From Homarus americanus (lineage: Eukaryota; Arthropoda; Malacostraca; Decapoda; Nephropidae): a stretch of 64,000 nt of DNA. The position numbers and the translations under genes are program-made. The DNA is taken from NCBI RefSeq assembly GCF_018991925.1, contig NW_024744357.1, forward strand, positions 2,985,706 to 3,049,705, in the 5' to 3' direction. The notes beneath the pieces are model-generated. The model had not been told where the DNA came from and searched no databases. It was given only the letters and a program-made list of their open reading frames with translations. Positions 55,506 through 64,000 of this stretch are shown here, in pieces (within the stretch, counting starts at the first letter, position 1; every line of letters starts with the position of its first letter).

Positions 55506-58205
55506 TGAGTGAGAGAGTCTCAGTATGGGCAGGGAGTGGAAGTGTCACTAGGTGGGTAGGGAGTGGAAGTGTCACCAGGTGGGCAGAGAGTGAACGTGTC
55601 ACTAGGTGGGCAGGGAGTGGACGTGTCACTAGGTGGGCAGGGAGTGGACGTGTCACTAGGTGGGCAGGGAGTGGACGTGTCACTAGGTGGGCAGGGAGTG
55701 GACGTGTCACTAGGTGGGTAGGGAGTGGACGTGTCACGTGTCACCAGGTGGGCAGAGTACGTGGGTGGGCAGGGGAGTGGACGTGTCAAGGTGGGCAGGG
55801 AGTGGACGTGGGTGGGCAGGGGAGTGGACGTGTCACTAGGTGGGCAGGAGGGACGTGTCATTAGGTGGGCAGGGGGATGTGTGTTCATTAGGTGGGCAGG
55901 GGAGTGGACGTGTCATTAGGTGGGCAGGAGTGGACGACAGGTGGGCAGGGAGTGGACGTGGCATTGGGTGGGCAGGAGAGTGTCGTGTCATTAGGTGGGC
56001 AGGGAGTGGACGTGTCACGTACGTAGGTGAGCAGGGAGTGGGGGTGGACGTGTCACAAGGTGGGCAGGGAGTGGACGTGTCACTAGGTGAGCAGGGAGTG
56101 GACGTGTCACAAGGTGGGCAGGGAGTGGAAGTGTCACTAGGTGGGTAGGGAGGGACGTGTCACTAGGTGGGCAGGAGTGGACGTGTCACTAGGTGGGCAG
56201 AGAGTGGACGTGTCACTAGGTGGGCAGGAGTGGAAGTGTCACCGTGGGCAGAGGAACGTGTCACTAGGTGGGCAGGGAGTGGACGTGTCACTAGGTGGGC
56301 AGGGAGTGGAAGTGTCACCAGGTGGGCAGAGAGTGGACGTGTCAGGGTGGGCAGGAGTGGACGTGTCACTAGGTGGGCAGGGAGTGGACGTGTCACTAGG
56401 GTGGGCAGGGAGTGGACGTGTCACTAGGTGGGCAGGAGTGGACGGTCACTAGGTGGGTAGGAGGACGGTCACTAGGTGGGCAGGAGTGGACGTCACTAGG
56501 TGGGCAGGGAGTGGAAGTGTCACTAGGTGGTAGGGAGTGACGGTCACTAGGTGGGCAGGAGTGGACGTGTCACTAGGTGGGCAGAGAGTGGAGGTCACTG
56601 TGGGAGGGAGTGGACGGTCACTAGGTGGGCTGAGAGTGGACGGTCACTGGGTGGGCAGGAGGACGTGTCACAAGGTGGGCAGGAGTGGACGTCACTAGGT
56701 GGGCAGGAGTGGACGTGTCACAAGGTGGGCAGCGAGTGGACGTGTCACTAGGTGGGCAGGAGTGGACGTGTCATTAGGGTGGGCAGGGAGTGGACGTGTC
56801 ACAAGGTGGGCAGGGAGTGGACGTGTCACTAGGTGGGCAGGAGTGGACGTGTCACCAGTGGGCAGGAGTGGACGTGTCACTAGGTGGGCAGGAGTGGACG
56901 TTCTCGATGGGCAAGGAGGACGTGTCACAAGGTGGGCAGGAGTGGACGTCACCAGGTGGGCAGAGTGGACGGTCATTAGGTGGGCAGAGAGTGGACGTGT
57001 CATTAGGTGGGCAGGAGGGACGTGTCATTAGGTGGGCAGGGAGTGGAAACGTCACTAGGTGGGCAGGAGTGGAAGTGTCACTAGGTGGGCAGGGAGTGGA
57101 CGTGTCATTAGGTGGGCAGGGAGTGGACGTGTCACCGATGGGCAAGGAGTGGACGTGTCACAAGGTGGGCAGGAGTGGACGTGTCACTAGGTGGGCAGGA
57201 GTGGACGGTCACAGGGGCAGGGACGTCAGGTGGCAGGGAGGGACGTCACTAGGTGGGCAGGAGTGGACGGTCACCAGGTGGGCAGAGAGGGACGTGTCAC
57301 AAGTGGGCAGGGAGTGGACGTGTCACTAGGTGGGCAGGGTGGACGTGCACCAGGTGGGCAGAGAGTGGACGTGTCACAAGGTGGGCAGGGAGTGGACGTG
57401 TCACTAGGTGGGCAGGAGTGGACGTGTCACTAGGTGGGCAGGGAGGGACGTGTCACTAGGTGGGCAGGGAGTGGACGGTCATAGGTGGGCAGGAGGATGT
57501 CGGGGCAGAGGAGGGACGGTCAAGGTGGCAAGGACGTCGGTGGGCAGAGGGACGGTCTGTGGGCAGGGGGGACGGTCATGGTGGGCAGGGAGTGGACGTG
57601 TCACTGGTGAGCAGGAGTGGACGTGTCACAAGGTGAGCAGGAGTGGACGTGTCACCAGGTGGGCAGGGAGTGGACGTGTCATTAGGTGGGCAGGGAGGAC
57701 GTGTCACAAGGTGAGCAGGGAGTGGACGTGTCACTAGGTGGGCAGGAGTGGACGTGTCATTAGGTGGGCAGGGAGTGGACGTGTCATTAGGTGGGCAGGA
57801 GTGGACGTGTCACAAGGTGAGCAGGGAGTGGACGTGTCACTAGGTGGGCAGGAGTGGACGTGTCATTAGGTGGGCAGGAGGGACGTGTCAGGGTGGGCAG
57901 GGAGTGGACGTGTCACTAGGTGAGCACCAAACACAACCAAGGACGTGTCTAGGTGGGCAGGTGAGTGGACGTCACTAGGTGGGCAGGAGTGGACGTGTCA
58001 TTGGTGGCAGGGGACACACCGGTGGGCAGGAGTGGACGTGTCACTAGGTGGGCAGGGAGGACGTGTCACTAGGTGAGCAGTGGACGTCAAGGTGGCAGGC
58101 CAGTCATGGTCACACGGTGGCAGGAGGACGTCACAAGGTGGGCAGGGAGTGGACGTGTCACTAGGTGAGCAGGGAGTGGACGTGTCACAAGGTGGGCAGG
58201 GGATA
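55506..58205. repeat. 2.7-kb, 27-bp minisatellite
   Basis: About 100 imperfect copies of gggagtggacgtgtcactag followed by gtgggca, with CACAAG, CATTAG and CACCAG variants and many short deletions. Because 27 is a multiple of 3, frames stay open (GQGVDVSLG or DTSTPCPPS periods); none is a gene. Confidence 0.97.
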
Positions 58206-58237
58206 AGGAAAGTTAAGTAAATACCTATTGCCCCCCT

Positions 58238-58271
<34 letters not shown>

Positions 58272-60280
58272 AAAACTGGAGTTTGGCAGGAAAAGTTATT
58301 CTTGACCCGGTGGTTCCTCCTCCCTCGGGTAGTAACCGCTGACTGCCCAAACACAATTTCTAACAATACCGACACTGTGAGAGTCTGTCAGTGTGATGAA
58401 AAAGTAAACAACAAATAATATGGGTGAGAGGAAGGTCATGATAATTATAATTCACACACACAAAATATACGTCAGTCAGGTTCTTGGTACAAATACTTGA
58501 GGCTGGCCCGAACTAAATTATTCTACGCTTGCCAGTTTTGTCAGCTTAAAAATCCTGCAGACTATTTTATCATATTAGGAAATTTCAGAATGAGGGATTT
58601 GTTTTTTTCAGGGTGATTTTTTTTTCAGAATATGGTGAGAGTGATGTATATAATAGTCATCTTTTTCTTGTCAATTATAGAATTAAGTATTAATGTACGT
58701 AATGAACAATCAACACTGACCTGATTCCAGAGTTTAACAGAGTGTATTCTAGGGCCTCTTTTTATTGACAATTATATCTTCATTCTCTTAAGTGACATTC
58801 AAATTTAAGGAAAAGTAATTTGTGTATTTTTCATTATTTTTTCCCATCAATATGGTTTTCATGTCGAGATTTAGTTTAAAGATATTTTATTTATGTTTTA
58901 TGAAGTTATACACAGTCTTTAGGATGCTACCATTTGTATCTAATTTTGTACTGTGAAATTCTCTTCAACAGCTAGTCCATCCCAGACCCTGAGCAGCTAT
59001 TTTGTACAGTGTGCGTAGCGGGTAGACATTTTTGTACATACTATAATGAGAAATGTACAGATGAATTATTATTATTTTTGGTTGACAGTTTTTGTGTTCC
59101 TTTATGATGCCCTGAGCGATGAAGAGTGTCTCCCACGAACGAGGAGTCAGATGTAGCACCTGTAGCCGTTGGTGTGTCACTCACTAGTGGAAAAAACAAG
59201 CATTGTTTTGCCGGTTAAGGAACTGACTAAATAATTGAGATTTTTTTTTTAATGGTACGAATTTATCGATATAAAAGATGCACATGTGTCTCCTGAGTCT
59301 TATGTTGTGTATTGGTGTTACAGGGGAACAAACAACTCATAAGTTTTATATTAATAATGGATGACAGCAAACATATCACAAGATTATTTTTGTGTCAGAA
59401 AAGGTAGAAAAAAAAGAGGTCTATCATTCGTAGGTCCAAAGTTGTCGACCTTAGTTTATGAAGTTGACAAAATATTAGATGGTGATACAGTGAAGGGAAT
59501 ATGCGGGGCAAACTTATACACCATTTTGCTCACCATTACTTACTGTGTTGTACACTTAGTGCATCACACAGTCGATGTTTTTAACTGAACCAACGTTTAC
59601 TGTAACTCCTGGTGCGTCATGTTTACCAATACTTAATGTTTCCTTACTATTTTCATAGTGTAAAGGAAACAGGACAAGAAATGGGAAGGTTTAGACTCGA
59701 ATGTTCTCTCCTGCTGAGAGAGAGACTCTCGCAACAGTGACACAAATGCCATCATAACAAAGGTGTATCGCCTGTGTTGGCACCCGGAGTGCCTGGCTCT
59801 CTCTACACTGTCCTCTATGTTCTTGATGTTATAACTTTGTCTCTTATTTATTGATAACGTGAATGTTTTGTTAGGGAGTGTGTGTTTGTAAACATTAATG
59901 ATGTATTAAACTGACAAGGGCTTCTCAACATACGTGATCCCTCAATATTTATGAACATGTAGCAGTCTACCTAAAACATCACATATACTGTAAACAAGAA
60001 ATATCCTACGTACTGTACAAGATCACTTAAATGTTGGTAATAAGAGGATCTGTACTCACCACAGCACTTAGAAATTAATCCAAAGCTTCGTACTTATCTG
60101 CTGTGTCACACTAACATAAACACTCGTGTTCAACCAGACTACTTAATAACTGTAGCAGTTAGTGTTTACGTTCACGTCTTGACACTACCTGCATCCGATA
60201 GTCTGAAGTTGAAACACTACAATACCATAAAGGCCATCGTTTAATTTTTCATTGTTTATTGTTTATCTTCATCCTCTCAG
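58206..60280. other. unannotated stretch
   Basis: (CA)n at 58246-58268, then AT-rich unique sequence. A possible acceptor at about 59330 is followed by a short frame that I could not connect to anything. Confidence 0.45.
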
Positions 60281-60443
60281 AGCTAGAGGGGAAAGCAATT
60301 CTCTATTTCACATTATATATTGTGGGGTAAAACCATACAGAACACTTGAGGCTGGCCATACTGAATATACTGTGCAGCTTAACTCTGACCCTTGCGGCAC
60401 TAAGTCTGGCTGTCTCCCTCAAGCTTACGTGTCACGCTGGAAA
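60281..60443 (+). CDS. candidate exon 1 of an unidentified gene
   Basis: Acceptor tcatcctctcag, then an open frame encoding [38 protein letters not shown] and SRWK, ending before a weak gtgaaa donor. It is a Cys-containing, extracellular-looking peptide that matches no family I recognise. It is joined to the next two exons by phase consistency only. The following 195-bp intron is almost wholly (TA)n-(TG)n. Confidence 0.35.
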
Positions 60444-60486
60444 GTGAAATTAATCGTAACTATTTGTCATTTGCAAAACTACGATT

Positions 60487-60630
<144 letters not shown>

Positions 60631-60638
60631 TATTTCAG

Positions 60639-60697
60639 AATTCTTATCCATCAGTTACGGGCCAGTGTCCATACCCCTCTGAGATCTGTAAACAAGG
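60639..60697 (+). CDS. candidate exon 2 of an unidentified gene
   Basis: 59 nt between gatatttcag and a near-consensus gtaagt donor, encoding [19 protein letters not shown] plus two bases of a Gly codon. The good splice sites and two Cys residues suggest a real exon of a secreted protein, but nothing is recognised. Confidence 0.42.
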
Positions 60698-61539
60698 GTA
60701 AGTTCTTCACGATGTGTTTGGTTCAGTTCTCTGACACTTTAATTTAAGACGTGTCTGTTGTACATCCCAGCTTTAAGTTGTAGTTGACTCTGGAACTACA
60801 CTGTTTCTTGTTTTGACTTTGTGTGAAAATTACTTTTTTCATTATTCTGTTAGACTATTTTTTTTTCTGCTCCAGTTCGGTTTAATTATAATTTCCGCGA
60901 ACCTGTAGTTGGCATTATGTCGGTGCAACACGCAACTAGTGTGTGTGTGTTATATTAAGTTCTTGTCTTGGTGTTGATGGTAGATTCGTTTTTTTCCGCG
61001 AGCTCAGAGTAAGATACTGTTGGTGTCCACTGTATCTTACCCAGGTATATGACTACCGAATATATATTTTTGTTCAGTAGATTGACAATGTGATTTTATC
61101 TCCTTTTCTTTTCAGGTAAATCCTGAGAATATTTTTGTTAGGGTTGTACAATCTAGTTTGTTGTAACGGTTTAACAGCCTACAACTTTTATATTATAATA
61201 ATCAAAGCATTTCTGTGATTACTTATGTATATTTGTATGATTATTATTTGCGTATTGGAATTTGCAAACATATTACTTATATATAATTATTACTTATGTA
61301 CAATACAGGTATGTACATTTTGCATTTATAAGGTTATTATTTTTTTCAACAAGTAGTATCATCAACTTACTGATCCAACACAGTACATCATTATTTTATC
61401 TATTCAGTTAACTAATTCATCACATTCCAGAGTTTGTTGTAATTTTACTCACAAATTGTTTTATACTTTGACGTGACTTTCGCTGAGTTACATCATGCTG
61501 TTTCCTCTTCCGAGTCGTTATATCCTGTCGTAATTCTGA

Positions 61540-62400
61540 CTTGTGGAAGACTGTTGTGACTTACTGTGCTACATCATTTTATCAGACTTGTGTCAGAGTG
61601 TAGTAACTTTCCCTTCCTACTAAGTCTTAGTCTTCATTGTTTGTCAGCCTGGTGAAACTTATTTAACTCATGCCACTGTTATAACTTCCACTTGCTTATG
61701 CCTGAGTGTTGTAACTTTCACTTACACGACACTGTACTTACGTCACACTATTGTAACTTTCACTTACATACCATATGTCAGTCGGCTGTAATTTTCGCTT
61801 TCGTAAGATCTGACTGTCGTAACTTTCACGTCCTTACTTAGTTATAACTTTCACTTACTTATGTAAGATGGTTAAAGCTTTCATTTACTCATGTAACATA
61901 GTTATAACTTTCACTTTCTTATGTAAGATAGTTATAACTTTCACTGAACTATGTCAGACTACAATAAGTTTCTCGTAATGACATCAAATTGTTGTTATTA
62001 TCACATTATTTGTGCTTGATTGTTGTAACATTTACTTACTTAAGTTAGGCTGATGTAACTTTCCTTTAGTTATGTTAGTCTGGTGTATCTCTCATTCACT
62101 TACATCAGAGTAATACCATCATACTTGAAACTTTCACTTACATAGTTGTTGCAGACTCATAACTTTCGCACTTTATATTGAACCTTTGTACCTTTCACCA
62201 ACGTCCTTCTAGTGGACTGGTGTACTTACGTCAGAATCTTGTAACTTTCACTTACTTATTACAGACTGTTGTAACTTTTTCTTATTTAAAGCACTGTCGT
62301 AACTTTTACTTGCTTACGTCCGAATCATAACTTTCACTAACATCGGACTGTTGTTACTTTCACTTGTAACTTGTGCTGACATTGATGTTGTTCTGTGTAC
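61540..62400. repeat. degenerate taactttcacttac repeat field
   Basis: At least 20 occurrences of (g)taactttcactta(c) or close variants, often preceded by gactgttg or cagact. Too diverged for a strict period. Confidence 0.8.
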
Positions 62401-62970
62401 TAATCCAACTTTCACGTGTTGAGTTATTATATATGGAAAAATTAGTTGAGAGATGCCAGTTACTATTAAAGTGTTGATTATCCTTGCCAGAGTCGGATAT
62501 TTATAATAAAATACTTATTAAGTAAATCCACCTACTTATAAGTATGTATATGATGAGAGTGGTCTGTATATTTAAGTATGCTATGTATGTTGTATATATT
62601 ATGTTAATGTATGTGATATAATATTTATTAAAGCGTATATTATTTAAGCAAAGTTATGGTAATGTAATAACTGACACGACTGTTATATGCATTCACAAGA
62701 TTAATTAGTTTATGTAATTATTCTTATTTACAAAATAATAACTTTAATTATATTTAATGGCACTAAAAGTAAAATACAAAACCGTATCATTACGATGGTG
62801 GTTATTTATTTTATTTTGTTGGTAAAGAATTAACAATGTAATTTATCTGAAGTGATAGTTAAAGATCGTTATATCGATATATGGAACGTATTGAGATGTT
62901 TAAGAAAGAGATCTATTAATGTATTCCTTTAACCATAAACGTAGGCCTACAAGCATGATATATACAGTAT

Positions 62971-63096
<126 letters not shown>

Positions 63097-63239
63097 TCAA
63101 GAAATTGTGAATGATGAACAGAGTAGTAGGACAAGAACACCAGAGAAAATGACCATAATGTAGATAATACATCGGCAACTTAAACTTTCGGCTACATTGA
63201 GGTAATATTAATCTTAATGTGTGGTTCTCTACCTCACAG

Positions 63240-63435
63240 GCCACACTACATATTCCTCGTGTCATTCGATAACGGGACAGTCGTCACCTACTGTTGGGAG
63301 ATTATTGGAGGTGAATTTTACGAGTTTCGTGTAACACCAGATATTACTCTCAACTGTGACGACAAACACACAAAGAGAATAAACACAAGGAGGCTGACAC
63401 TGATACAAGTATTATGGAAAAACAGAAGAAACTAA
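63240..63435 (+). CDS. candidate terminal exon of an unidentified gene
   Basis: Acceptor ctacctcacag. The first base completes the Gly codon left by the previous exon, then PHYIFLVSFDNGTVVTYCWE, IIGGEFYEFRVTPDITLNCD and a basic tail (KHTKRINTRRLTLIQVLWKN) run to TAA. Exact phase closure across a 2.5-kb intron supports a genuine gene end. The fold looks like a small beta-rich extracellular domain (inference). The family is unknown. Confidence 0.42.

Positions 63436-64000
<565 letters not shown>

Noticed and set aside
55415..57737. Periodic GQGVDVSLG and DTSTPCPPS frames
   Set aside because: The 27-bp repeat unit is a multiple of three, so all frames remain open by chance.
59361..59588. 75-residue frame after a possible acceptor as an upstream exon of the candidate gene
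   Set aside because: No donor gives a phase-consistent join to 60281 and no recognisable product.

Overview
The window is eukaryotic, gene-poor and very rich in simple repeats. The best-supported source is a decapod crustacean (inference). The evidence is an arthropod/vertebrate-type TULP4 gene with large introns, very dense (TA)n, (CA)n, (TTA)n and (CT)n microsatellites, many minisatellites, RTE-, Jockey- and CR1-like LINE relics, Penelope-like fragments and short TTAGG-type tracts. There is no bacterial operon, CRISPR array or recognisable rRNA gene.

The main gene is a + strand orthologue of TULP4 (tubby-like protein 4, also called Tusp). I resolve 16 consecutive coding exons from 8804 to the stop codon at 52463-52465. 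Every junction is GT-AG and the phases close exactly, giving 3,633 nt (1,210 codons plus stop). The first exon enters in the middle of the WD40 region, so the start codon, promoter and N-terminal WD repeats lie upstream of the window or were not found. Domain order is WD40 C-terminal half, SOCS box (elongin BC-box and Cul5-box), N-terminal tubby segment, a roughly 650-residue low-complexity insert, and C-terminal tubby segment.

Layout. 1-8.8 kb: a minus-strand LINE relic, a hAT transposon relic, a 37-bp repeat, a 1.6-kb GCTGCAGTAGTCCTC minisatellite and a few shorter repeats. 8.8-52.5 kb: TULP4. Its intron 2 holds an RTE LINE split by a Jockey-like LINE, and a perfect 185-bp inverted repeat around a Penelope-like fragment. 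Intron 4 holds a 0.9-kb pyrimidine block, a Tc1/mariner-type MITE and minisatellites. Intron 10 holds three related hammerhead-like units between (TA)n tracts. 52.5-60.2 kb: downstream sequence with a 2.7-kb 27-bp minisatellite. 60.2-63.4 kb: a tentative three-exon 3' end of an unidentified gene. The window ends in a (TA)n tract.

The two signals most worth follow-up are: (1) Penelope/retrozyme-like units with hammerhead-type cores, always embedded in (TA)n and present as inverted and tandem copies; and (2) minisatellites that begin at, or duplicate, TULP4 splice sites, which creates arrays of decoy donors or acceptors.
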